A DNA stretch of 64,000 nucleotides from an uncultured Bacteroidales bacterium (GTDB lineage Bacteria; Bacteroidota; Bacteroidia; Bacteroidales; UBA932), in contig CALVDE010000001.1 of NCBI GenBank assembly GCA_944326265.1, positions 124,001 to 188,000 on the forward strand, in the 5' to 3' direction. The notes under the pieces were generated by a model. That model was given only the letters and a program-made list of their open reading frames with translations, searched no databases and was not told the DNA's origin. Shown here piece after piece: positions 38,999 through 46,613 of this stretch (position 1 is its first letter; the number at the start of each line of letters is the position of its first letter). The translations under genes and the position numbers were made by a program.

Positions 38999-40804
38999 AT
39001 GACGAGATTGTACAGAACGGCATTGTCTATAATGCTGACCGTGGCTTGTGCTCTCACGGCGGCGGCCCAGAACTCCCTGACGGTGGATGTGCCGTCTGTG
39101 GTGTCCACGGACGAGATTTTCCGGGTGGTGTTCACGGCTTCGTATTCCAAGGGCCGGGTTACGGATTTCACGCCTCCGGCATTTGACGGACTGGAGGTAC
39201 TGGCCGGGCCGGTGTCCTCCACCTCCACCAGTTTTCAGAGCATCAACGGCAAGAATACGACATCCAGTTCGCGCAGCTTTACCTATACTGTCAGGGCATT
39301 GAAGGAGGGGAAGATCACTCTGGCTCCGGCATCCGTAAGGATCGGCGGGGAGGTATGCAGTAGCTCTCCTGTGACGATAGAGGCGATTAAGGGAGACGCT
39401 GCGGGCGGAAGCAGTTCCTCTCCACGGGCAGAAAGTGCTGCAGCGGGTGAGGATCTGATGCTGCGTCTGACTGTCAGCAAGACGGATGTGGTGGTAGGCG
39501 AGCCGGTAATCGCCACGCTTAAACTTTATGTGCGAACTTCGTCCATAGGAGGATTTGAAGACGTGCGCTTTCCCGCTTTCGACGGGTTCTGGAGCCAGGA
39601 GATAGATGCTCCGCAGAATATCCAGTTCAGCCGCGAGAACTACAACGGTCAGGTTTACAATGCCGCCCTCCTGCGGCGTTACATGCTGCTTCCGCAGCAG
39701 ACAGGGGAGATTACGGTCGATCCGGCCGAGATAGTGTGCCTGCTCCAGGTCCGTACCAGACCCTCCGCCTCGCAGTCGATATTCGACGGCTTTTTCGATA
39801 CCTACCAGACCCTGCGCAAGCGGGTATCGAGCGATCCGGTCACTGTCCGGGTGTCTCCGCTGCCCTCAGGTGCTCCGGCATCGTTTACAGGCGGGGTCGG
39901 GGACTACAGTATGTCGGCCTCGTTCAGCACCGACAGTGTGAAGGCTCACGAGGCGGCCTCGCTCAAGGTGGTCATCTCCGGTACCGGCAACATCAATCTC
40001 CTTGAGGCTCCCTCCGTGCAGCTGCCTCCGGACTTTGAGTCTTACGACATGCGCAAGACTGAGGACATTAAGGCCGGGGCTTCCGGTGCTTCCGGCAGAG
40101 TGATCTTCGAGTTTCCTTTCATACCGAGGGCTCCCGGAAGGTTCGACATACCTCCGGTGGAGTTCACATATTACGATATAGCGTCCGGACGTTACCGCAC
40201 CCTTTCTTCCGGGCCGCTCGGCCTTGGTGTGGCTGAGGGAGATGCTGCTTCTGCCGCTGTCATGCCTTCCGGTGTCAACAAGCAGAGCGTGAAGAGTCTG
40301 GGAGAGGACATACGCTTCATATCCACTGTCCCGCATCTGCGCATGAAGGGCAGACTGCTGGCGGACACACCCTTTATGTGGATATATCCTCTTGTCCTGG
40401 TGCTTCTGACGGCGGCTGTCTGGGTCTGGCTGGAAAGAACGGCTTCGCGCAGAAGTGATCTGGCTGGTACGCGTAACCGCCGTGCAAGGAAGGTCGCCGG
40501 AACGAGACTGCGCAGTGCCGCCTCATATATGAAGCAGGGGCTTTTCTCCGCATTCTACGAGGAACTGCACAAGGCCCTGGAGGGGTACATATCCGACAAG
40601 CTCATGCTGCCCGTTGCGGATCTTACCAGGGAACGGATAGAGTCGGAGCTCAGGGCCTCCGGCAAGGACGAGGCTCTTGTCAGGGAACTGTTTGAGATAT
40701 TGGATGCCTGTGAGTATGCGCGCTATGCTCCTGCTGCGGATTCAGGAGCAATGGACACCCATTACAGGCAGGCCGTGAAAGTCATTTCAGAAATAGAAAG
40801 TTGA
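38999..40804 (+). CDS. batD: BatD oxygen tolerance protein
   Basis: The 601-residue protein has a signal peptide (MTRLYRTALSIMLTVACALTAAAQ, about 24 residues), a long periplasmic part built of beta-sandwich repeats, a membrane helix at about residues 460-480 (MWIYPLVLVLLTAAVWVWLE) and a cytoplasmic helical tail with KQGLFSAFYEELHKALEGYI. This is the BatD family layout. It starts 1 base after the BatB-BatC gene and is followed at once by batE. The periplasmic part is thought to scaffold the complex; function is inferred from the family. Confidence 0.9.
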   Translation: MTRLYRTALSIMLTVACALTAAAQNSLTVDVPSVVSTDEIFRVVFTASYSKGRVTDFTPPAFDGLEVLAGPVSSTSTSFQSINGKNTTSSSRSFTYTVRALKEGKITLAPASVRIGGEVCSSSPVTIEAIKGDAAGGSSSSPRAESAAAGEDLMLRLTVSKTDVVVGEPVIATLKLYVRTSSIGGFEDVRFPAFDGFWSQEIDAPQNIQFSRENYNGQVYNAALLRRYMLLPQQTGEITVDPAEIVCLLQVRTRPSASQSIFDGFFDTYQTLRKRVSSDPVTVRVSPLPSGAPASFTGGVGDYSMSASFSTDSVKAHEAASLKVVISGTGNINLLEAPSVQLPPDFESYDMRKTEDIKAGASGASGRVIFEFPFIPRAPGRFDIPPVEFTYYDIASGRYRTLSSGPLGLGVAEGDAASAAVMPSGVNKQSVKSLGEDIRFISTVPHLRMKGRLLADTPFMWIYPLVLVLLTAAVWVWLERTASRRSDLAGTRNRRARKVAGTRLRSAASYMKQGLFSAFYEELHKALEGYISDKLMLPVADLTRERIESELRASGKDEALVRELFEILDACEYARYAPAADSGAMDTHYRQAVKVISEIES

Positions 40805-40806
40805 GT

Positions 40807-41571
40807 ATGAAGAAACGTTTGACACTGATACTGGCCGTCTTGTCCGCGGCTGCGTTTACGGCTGCTGCCGGGGATGTCGATTCTCTGTGGACCAGGGCTG
40901 TGGAGGATTATACAGACGGCAGGTACGAATCTGCTCTTGAGGGATTCACCTCCATAGAGGAACAGGGTTTTGTCTCGGCGGACCTGTTTTACAATATAGG
41001 CAACTGTTATTACAGGCTGGACCATTATCTCGGAAAGGCCATACTCTATTACGAGCGGGCACTGAAATACGATCCTTCCTACGAGGATGCCGCTGTCAAT
41101 CTCGGAATAGCCAGGCAGTACACTCTGGACAGGATAGATTCGGTGCCGGAATTTATCCTGCTGACGTGGATCAAGGCTCTGCGCGATGCCGTTCCGTCCG
41201 ACGGATGGGCCTGGACTGCCGCCGCCCTCCTGCTTCTGACAGCGGTGATGGTGCTCCTGTTCCGCTTCGGCCGGTCTGTCGCCTTGCGCAAGACGGCGTT
41301 TGCCCTGGCTGTGGTATCCGTTGTCATGGTGGTCATCGCGGTCATATTCTCCTTGAGCCTGCGCTCTGCCGCAGAGGCCGGGGACGAGGTGGTGGTGACG
41401 GTGCCGGTCTGCAATGTCAAGGGCTCGCCCGGGTCTTCCGACCAGTCGCTTTTCATCCTGCATGAGGGCACCAAGGCCGCTCTGGTGGATCAACTGGGGG
41501 ACTGGTACAGGATAGAGCTTTCCGACGGCCGTCAGGGCTGGCTTGACAGCAAGACTGTTGAAATAATCTAA
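40807..41571 (+). CDS. batE: BatE: TPR and SH3-like protein of the aerotolerance operon
   Basis: The start is ATG 40807 (MKKRLTLILAVLSAAAFTAA), 2 bases after the batD stop; an upstream TTG adds only two residues. The 254-residue protein has a signal peptide, TPR repeats (DLFYNIGNCYYRLDHYLGKA), two membrane helices (about residues 135-155 and 163-185) and a C-terminal bacterial SH3-like domain (VVVTVPVCNVKGSPGSSDQS). This matches BatE. It closes the Bat set, and a sugar-phosphate mutase gene follows after 13 bases. Confidence 0.87.
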   Translation: MKKRLTLILAVLSAAAFTAAAGDVDSLWTRAVEDYTDGRYESALEGFTSIEEQGFVSADLFYNIGNCYYRLDHYLGKAILYYERALKYDPSYEDAAVNLGIARQYTLDRIDSVPEFILLTWIKALRDAVPSDGWAWTAAALLLLTAVMVLLFRFGRSVALRKTAFALAVVSVVMVVIAVIFSLSLRSAAEAGDEVVVTVPVCNVKGSPGSSDQSLFILHEGTKAALVDQLGDWYRIELSDGRQGWLDSKTVEII

Positions 41572-41584
41572 ATCAATATAAATT

Positions 41585-42973
41585 ATGACACTTATCAAAT
41601 CTATCTCCGGTATCAGGGGCACCATAGGAGGCTCCTGCGGAGAGGCTCTTACACCTCTGGACATCGTAAAATTCGTATCAGCATACAGCTCCATGCTGCA
41701 CCGCAGCAAGGGTGAGCGCCGGCTCAAGGTCGTGGTAGGCCGCGATGCCCGCATCTCGGGCCCAATGGTGGACGAGATCGTCTGCGGCACCCTGAGGGCC
41801 TGCGGCATAGACGTGGTCAACGCCGGCCTGGCCTCCACCCCTACGGTGGAGATGGCCGTGGTCTTCGAGAAGGCCGACGGAGGTATCATCCTGACCGCCT
41901 CGCACAATCCCAAGCAGTGGAACGCTCTCAAGCTGCTCAACGAGCACGGGGAGTTCCTCAATGCCGCCGAGGGTGCGGAACTGGTGGAACTGGCCGACCG
42001 CGAGGGCTTTGAGTACTGCGATGTGGACTCGCTCGGCTCTTACGTCGAGAAGGACTTTACCGACGCGCACGTGCAGGCCGTCCTGGCTCATCCGCTGGTG
42101 GATGCAGAAGGTATACGCGCCCACGGTTTCAAGGTGGTGCTCGATGCGGTCAACTCTGTGGGCGGCGTCGTTATGCCCCGCCTGCTGGAGGCTCTCGGAG
42201 TGGAGTGCGTCAGAATCAACTGTGAGCCTACCGGACAGTTCGCCCATAATCCCGAGCCGCTGCCCTCGCATCTTGTGGATCTGTGCTCCCGCGTGGCTTC
42301 CGAGAAGGCCGACCTGGGCATAGCGGTGGATCCGGACGTGGACCGTCTGGCCCTTGTCTGCGAGGACGGCTCGTTCTTCGGGGAGGAGTACACCCTGGTC
42401 TCCGTGGCTGATTACGTGCTCTCGCTCAAGCCCGGACCGACAGTGTCCAATCTCTCCTCATCCCGCGCTCTGCGCGACGTGACCGAGTCTCACGGCTGCA
42501 CCTACACCGCGTCTGCTGTGGGTGAGGTCAATGTGACCACCGAGATGAAGCGCACCGGTGCCGTTATCGGAGGAGAGGGCAACGGCGGAGTCATTGTGCC
42601 CGATCTGCACTACGGCCGCGACGCCCTCATCGGTACGGCTCTCTTCCTGAGCTCTCTGGTCCGTTCCGGCAAGAAGGTGACCGAGGTACGCGCCGGCCTG
42701 CCTCAGTACGTGATCTCGAAGAACCGCATTGAGCTCTCCGACCGCTCGCTGATAGAGAAGATACTGGAGGAGATAAAGCACCGCTATGCTTCGGAGCGCA
42801 TCACCGACATCGACGGGGTGAAGATTGACTTCGACCGCGAGAGGATGTGGGTGCATCTGCGTAAGTCCAATACCGAGCCGATTATCCGCGTCTACTCCGA
42901 GGCGGCGGACGAGGCTTCCGCAGAGAAGGTGGCTGCCGACGTGATGGATATCGCTAAGAAAATAATAGGCTAG
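41585..42973 (+). CDS. glmM: Phosphoglucosamine mutase-type phosphohexomutase
   Basis: The enzyme interconverts hexose 6- and 1-phosphates, most likely glucosamine phosphates for UDP-GlcNAc and peptidoglycan. The 462-residue protein has the active-site phosphoserine in TASHNPKQWNALK (Ser106), the metal loop DPDVDRLAL, the sugar-binding GEGNGGVI loop and the phosphate-binding RKSNTEPIIRVY near the C-terminus. The ASHNPKQWN form is also found in phosphomannomutase-like enzymes, so the substrate is not completely certain. The neighbour downstream is a DUF1343 protein, a family connected with peptidoglycan sugars. Confidence 0.82.
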   Translation: MTLIKSISGIRGTIGGSCGEALTPLDIVKFVSAYSSMLHRSKGERRLKVVVGRDARISGPMVDEIVCGTLRACGIDVVNAGLASTPTVEMAVVFEKADGGIILTASHNPKQWNALKLLNEHGEFLNAAEGAELVELADREGFEYCDVDSLGSYVEKDFTDAHVQAVLAHPLVDAEGIRAHGFKVVLDAVNSVGGVVMPRLLEALGVECVRINCEPTGQFAHNPEPLPSHLVDLCSRVASEKADLGIAVDPDVDRLALVCEDGSFFGEEYTLVSVADYVLSLKPGPTVSNLSSSRALRDVTESHGCTYTASAVGEVNVTTEMKRTGAVIGGEGNGGVIVPDLHYGRDALIGTALFLSSLVRSGKKVTEVRAGLPQYVISKNRIELSDRSLIEKILEEIKHRYASERITDIDGVKIDFDRERMWVHLRKSNTEPIIRVYSEAADEASAEKVAADVMDIAKKIIG

Positions 42974-42979
42974 GGCGGT

Positions 42980-44149
42980 ATGTTCTCTTTCAGAACCACA
43001 TCACTGGACAAACAGGAGGACCTGGTGTTGCGGAAGGGCTCTCTCGCTGTGCTGTGCAACCAGTCAGCCTGGGATCCCGAACGTCAGGAATACCTGTTTG
43101 AGGATCTGTACCGTAAGGGGAGGCTGCGCAGGGTGCTGTATCCTTCGGACGGAATTTTCGGAGAATTTCCCTCTGAGCATTCCGGGCGGGTGTATTCGCC
43201 CCTGGGGCTGGACGGCTGTGAGTTCGTTCCTCTGGGGAGGGACGGCTCCGGCGATTTCGTTCCGGATCCTTCTGTGCTGGAGGATGTAGATGCCCTGATA
43301 GTCGAATACCAGGACACCGGATCCCGTTTCGATTCGATGACATCCGTCCTGTACGCCCTCTTTCAGATGATACATCACAGCGGCCTTCCGCTGTCTGTGT
43401 ACATCCTTGACCGGGAAAATATCTGCGGCCGTCAGGTGGAGGGAACTCCGCCCGGCCCCGGCAGCCTGCCTTCTGCCGGCATAGAGGGTCTTCCGCAGCG
43501 GCACGGTCTCACACTCGGAGAACTGGCCAACCTCTTCTATTCCGAGACAGGAGCGAAGTTCCCGCTGCACATCATCTCCTACATGGTGCGCCCGTCGGCA
43601 CAGTACCTGATGCCGTGGAGTGTGCCTCCGCGACCGGATGTGCCGGGGCTGTTCACTTCTCATTTCTACTGCGGCATGACTCTTCTTTCCGGAACCGACC
43701 TGAGCTGCGGTGAGGGGACTCAGAGACCATACGAGATGTTCGGTGCCCCGTATCTGAGCTCCTGGATGGGACGGAAGGACGTGTCCGGCCTTTCGGATGC
43801 CGGAGTGTTCCTGCGCAAATGCATGTTTACGCCCCGTTCAGGACGCTATAGCGGAGAACTGTGCTGCGGCTTCCAGATGCTTCCCCGGCCCGGAGTGCCC
43901 TATCATTCTGTGGCACATGTACTGAGGATTGTCAGGCAGCTTCTCGCTGACGGGACGGGAGTGGATGTCTCAGCCTTGCCGGAAGTGCTTGCCGACGGGG
44001 TTATGACAGCCTATGTGGACGGACAGGCCTCGTGGAGTGATCTGAGGGAACACATCAAGGTCGAGGAACAGAAATGGATCCGCAAGGCCCGCCGGTACAT
44101 GCTTTACGACGAGCAGCTTGTGCGTGTCAAGACATTGAGCAACAAATAA
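42980..44149 (+). CDS. DUF1343 (NamZ-like) protein, divergent
   Basis: The 389-residue protein matches the DUF1343 family, whose characterised member is an exo-beta-N-acetylmuramidase. Family landmarks are QDTGSRFDSMTSVLYAL (family form QDVGxRFYTY), ILDRENICGRQVEGTP, RHGLTLGELA and MPWSVPPRPDVP. Two things are odd. The usual PEHG-type motif before the first landmark reads YPSDGIFGE, so the conserved Glu-His pair is absent. There is also no signal peptide, although most relatives are exported. It may be a catalytically altered or cytoplasmic paralogue. It starts 6 bases after the mutase gene, suggesting a shared cell-wall role. Confidence 0.72.
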   Translation: MFSFRTTSLDKQEDLVLRKGSLAVLCNQSAWDPERQEYLFEDLYRKGRLRRVLYPSDGIFGEFPSEHSGRVYSPLGLDGCEFVPLGRDGSGDFVPDPSVLEDVDALIVEYQDTGSRFDSMTSVLYALFQMIHHSGLPLSVYILDRENICGRQVEGTPPGPGSLPSAGIEGLPQRHGLTLGELANLFYSETGAKFPLHIISYMVRPSAQYLMPWSVPPRPDVPGLFTSHFYCGMTLLSGTDLSCGEGTQRPYEMFGAPYLSSWMGRKDVSGLSDAGVFLRKCMFTPRSGRYSGELCCGFQMLPRPGVPYHSVAHVLRIVRQLLADGTGVDVSALPEVLADGVMTAYVDGQASWSDLREHIKVEEQKWIRKARRYMLYDEQLVRVKTLSNK

Positions 44150-44166
44150 CAGTAAAATAAAATATC

Positions 44167-45006
44167 ATGACTTTCAATTACAGAATCAGTGCGGCAGTTT
44201 TACTTATGTCGCTGGCTGCCGTATCCTGCGGCAGATGGGCTCCGGAGCAGGAGCAGGATCTTTCCAAGTATGCACTGAAGGGCAATGTCGCATCTATCAG
44301 GACGATACCCTACAGTGTTGACTCGCTGGACGGTACGCGGTCCATGATGACTTCGGCGGACAACATATACGCCGAATTCAACCGTGACGGTATGACGACA
44401 CTGCTCAGGACATTCAATTCAAAGGGCAAGCAGACTGGCGAGACCGTCAGCGAGTATGCTCCGGACGGTCGGATTCTCTCGTCCGAGACCCGCGGTGCAT
44501 CGGGAGAGCTTCGCGAGAGGGAGGTGTATTCCTACCGTGGAGGCCGTCTTTATTCGACACTGCAGACTGACGGGGACGACAGCCTCAGGAAATATGAGGA
44601 GTACGAGTATTTTGCTCCGGACAGCGTGCGGATAACGTTTTCTTACAAGGATGGCAAGACGGCAGGCAACCGCCTGATGGTCTATGACAGTGAGGGAAAC
44701 AACGTCAGGGCGGTCATAAGGTCGCTGACCAGACAGATGAGCGAGTTCAATATCGAATATGATTCCCTGGGGCGCAGGTCTGTCGTGGATTCGGACAACA
44801 TGCTCTTCGGCAAGCTCCGCAGTGAGATGGTATATGACGAGAACGGTCTGTGCGTCAAGCAGCTGATGACAGGAGACAGGGGTGACCTGACACTGGTGTT
44901 CAAGTACCGGCTTGATTCGCTTGGCAACTGGGTTGTCCGCGAGACCTATCATGACAATGCTGCCTGGCCCGTCAAGATAGACGAACGCGAGATAAAGTAT
45001 TTTTAG
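44167..45006 (+). CDS. Lipoprotein with short YD-like repeats, function unknown
   Basis: The 279-residue protein begins with a lipoprotein signal (MTFNYRISAAVLLMSLAAVSC), with Cys21 as the acylation site. The mature part contains recurring short units of the form YDSxGRR / YDENGLC / FNRDGMT / YAPDGRI, spaced about 20-45 residues, reminiscent of the YD or MORN-like beta-hairpin repeats in Bacteroidetes lipoproteins. It ends in EREIKYF. No catalytic motif is visible. It lies 17 bases after the DUF1343 gene and may share its transcript. Confidence 0.7.
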   Translation: MTFNYRISAAVLLMSLAAVSCGRWAPEQEQDLSKYALKGNVASIRTIPYSVDSLDGTRSMMTSADNIYAEFNRDGMTTLLRTFNSKGKQTGETVSEYAPDGRILSSETRGASGELREREVYSYRGGRLYSTLQTDGDDSLRKYEEYEYFAPDSVRITFSYKDGKTAGNRLMVYDSEGNNVRAVIRSLTRQMSEFNIEYDSLGRRSVVDSDNMLFGKLRSEMVYDENGLCVKQLMTGDRGDLTLVFKYRLDSLGNWVVRETYHDNAAWPVKIDEREIKYF

Positions 45007-45034
45007 AGTCAGTCTCTGAATTTTTTCAGAAAAA

Positions 45035-45066
45035 TTTGTGCCTGTAAGTATTTATGCATACTTTTG
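45035..45066 (+). promoter_or_regulatory. Promoter of rpmE2
   Basis: TACTTTTG (45059-45066) is a consensus -7 box and TTTG (45035-45038) lies 20 bases upstream. It stands 28 bases before the L31 start codon. Confidence 0.82.
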
Positions 45067-45094
45067 CAGCCCGAAATATTTAAACATTACTAAG

Positions 45095-45346
45095 ATGAAG
45101 AAAGGTATACATCCCGAATCCTACCGTCTTGTAGCTTTCAAGGATATGTCCAACGAGCATGTGTTCATCACCCGCTCCTGTGTCAATACCCGTGAGACCA
45201 TCGACATCGAGGGCGTGACTTATCCCCTGGTGAAGGTCGAGATCTCCAACACCTCTCATCCTTTCTATACCGGAAAGATGAAGCTCGTGGATACAGCAGG
45301 CCGCGTGGACAAATTCTACCAGCGCTACAAGAACCGCCAGAAGTAA
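45095..45346 (+). CDS. rpmE2: 50S ribosomal protein L31 type B
   Basis: L31 bridges the ribosomal subunits. ATG 45095 gives [15 protein letters not shown] and 83 residues; upstream in-frame sequence belongs to the promoter. The zinc-binding cysteines of L31 type A are missing (one Cys, in [11 protein letters not shown]), so this is the C-minus type B form, often favoured in zinc limitation. Its transcript ends at a strong terminator at 45378-45416. Confidence 0.95.
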   Translation: MKKGIHPESYRLVAFKDMSNEHVFITRSCVNTRETIDIEGVTYPLVKVEISNTSHPFYTGKMKLVDTAGRVDKFYQRYKNRQK

Positions 45347-45377
45347 TTCCTTACAGGAACTTCTACAACGATATCGA

Positions 45378-45416
45378 TTCCGGCAGATCTCAGTGTCTGC
45401 CGGAATTTTTATTTTT
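45378..45416 (+). terminator. Intrinsic terminator of rpmE2
   Basis: TTCCGGCAGA pairs perfectly with TCTGCCGGAA (45378-45405, 8-base loop), followed by TTTTTATTTTT. The T tract overlaps the stop codon of the opposing UpxY-like gene. Confidence 0.9.
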
Positions 45417-45930
45417 CCACCATCTCCCTGTCGATGCGGAGCTCCGCGCATACGGTCAGGTTCCCCACTGACTCAAGTGTGAGATATACGAAGCGGTTGT
45501 CTATCCTGGTGATGCGGCCTGTGCGCTTCTCGAACGGACCTCCGAGGATGCGGACCATGTCTCCCTCGGAGATTATGCGGCTCCGGTCCATGATGGCCAG
45601 GAACTTATGGATCTCTCCGATCTCGGAGTCCCGGACGGCGGCCGGCTCTCCGCACCAGTACACCGGGCAGGCAACTCCTTCGACGGCTGCGTATTTGGAC
45701 AGCTGCGCCCTGGTGCAGCGGATGAATATATAGGAGCGGTAGAGCGGTGTCTCCACTGTCTTGATGCGGTCGGACCATTTCCTTTTCTCCTTGTAGACAG
45801 GCAGGAAGACTTCGGCTCCCATGGCCGTCAGCCTTCTTTCCACGGCTTTCTCGGCTCTGGAGGCGGTGTACAGCACGTGCCAGCGGAGAGGCTGGGCCTT
45901 GAGGACTCTGGGTGCGGCGGTTTCGCTCAT
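45409..45930 (-). CDS. UpxY-type NusG-like transcription antiterminator
   Basis: NusG paralogues of the UpxY type prevent premature termination in specific long operons, usually capsule loci. With start ATG 45930 (MSETAAPRVLKAQPLRWHVL) the protein has 173 residues: an NGN domain (RWHVLYTASRAEKAVERRL, then PLYRSYIFIRC) and a KOW domain (GDMVRILGGPFEKRTGRI). It differs strongly from the housekeeping NusG at 8070. Unusually, it is the last gene of its operon, overlaps the sir2 stop as ATGA, and no polysaccharide genes follow, so its target must lie elsewhere or its role differs. Confidence 0.82.
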   Translation of the reverse strand: MSETAAPRVLKAQPLRWHVLYTASRAEKAVERRLTAMGAEVFLPVYKEKRKWSDRIKTVETPLYRSYIFIRCTRAQLSKYAAVEGVACPVYWCGEPAAVRDSEIGEIHKFLAIMDRSRIISEGDMVRILGGPFEKRTGRITRIDNRFVYLTLESVGNLTVCAELRIDREMVEK

Positions 45931-46613
45931 ATCAGCTCGGGAACAAGGGTCTGGAACTTGCGCATACCGGAAGTGGCCACATCCTGTATCTGGGTATAGT
46001 ATCTGTAGCCTATGGAGATGGGGTTGGGGTCCACAAGGTATACGGGAACTCCGTTGCGGATGTAGTTGACCAGCCCGGCGGCAGGATAAACGGCCAGGGA
46101 CGTGCCGATTACAAGCAGGATGTCGCATTCCGACACGATTTCCGCTGCGGGCTCAATCATCGGGACGGCCTCTCCGAACCAGACGATGTAGGGGCGGAGC
46201 TGCTGTCCCCGGCTGTCTTTGTCTCCGAGGTGAATGTCATTGTAGCCTATGTCGTAGACCGGGGTAGGGGAGTTCTCCCCACGGGCCTTGGTTATCTCTC
46301 CGTGCAGATGGATGACACGGGAAGAACCGGCTTTCTCATGCAGGTTGTCTATGTTCTGGGTTATGACAGTTACTTCGAAGTCTTTTTCGAGGGCGGCGAT
46401 AATCCTGTGCGCCTCGTTGGGCTGCCTGGTCCTCAGGTCCCTGCGGCGGGCATTGTAGAAGTCCAGGACCAGGGCCGGGTTGCGGTACCAGCCCTCGATG
46501 GAGGCCACTTCCTCTACAGGATACTGTTCCCACAGACCGTCCGAGTCCCTGAATGTGCTTATTCCGCTCTCCTTGCTGACTCCGGCTCCGGAGAGTACCG
46601 CGAGCTTCTTCAT
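45927..46613 (-). CDS. cobB: Sir2-family NAD-dependent protein deacylase without zinc cysteines
   Basis: Sirtuins remove acyl groups from lysines using NAD. The 228-residue protein has the NAD motifs GAGVSKESGISTFR (residues 9-22), TQNIDNLHEKAG (85-96) and GTSLAVYPAAG (170-180), and the catalytic His104 in HLHGE. Tyr53 and Arg56 in FYNARRR match the pair that favours succinyl-lysine in class III sirtuins. The zinc module, normally four cysteines between HGE and the LRPYIVWFGE segment, is replaced by a Cys-free stretch; the only cysteine is Cys163. It overlaps both neighbours by 4 bases. Confidence 0.88.
   Translation of the reverse strand: MKKLAVLSGAGVSKESGISTFRDSDGLWEQYPVEEVASIEGWYRNPALVLDFYNARRRDLRTRQPNEAHRIIAALEKDFEVTVITQNIDNLHEKAGSSRVIHLHGEITKARGENSPTPVYDIGYNDIHLGDKDSRGQQLRPYIVWFGEAVPMIEPAAEIVSECDILLVIGTSLAVYPAAGLVNYIRNGVPVYLVDPNPISIGYRYYTQIQDVATSGMRKFQTLVPELI

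Noticed and set aside
45409-45930. UpxY-like gene as the start of a capsular polysaccharide locus
   Set aside because: It is the last gene of its operon, ends at a terminator, and no glycosyltransferase or flippase genes are nearby.
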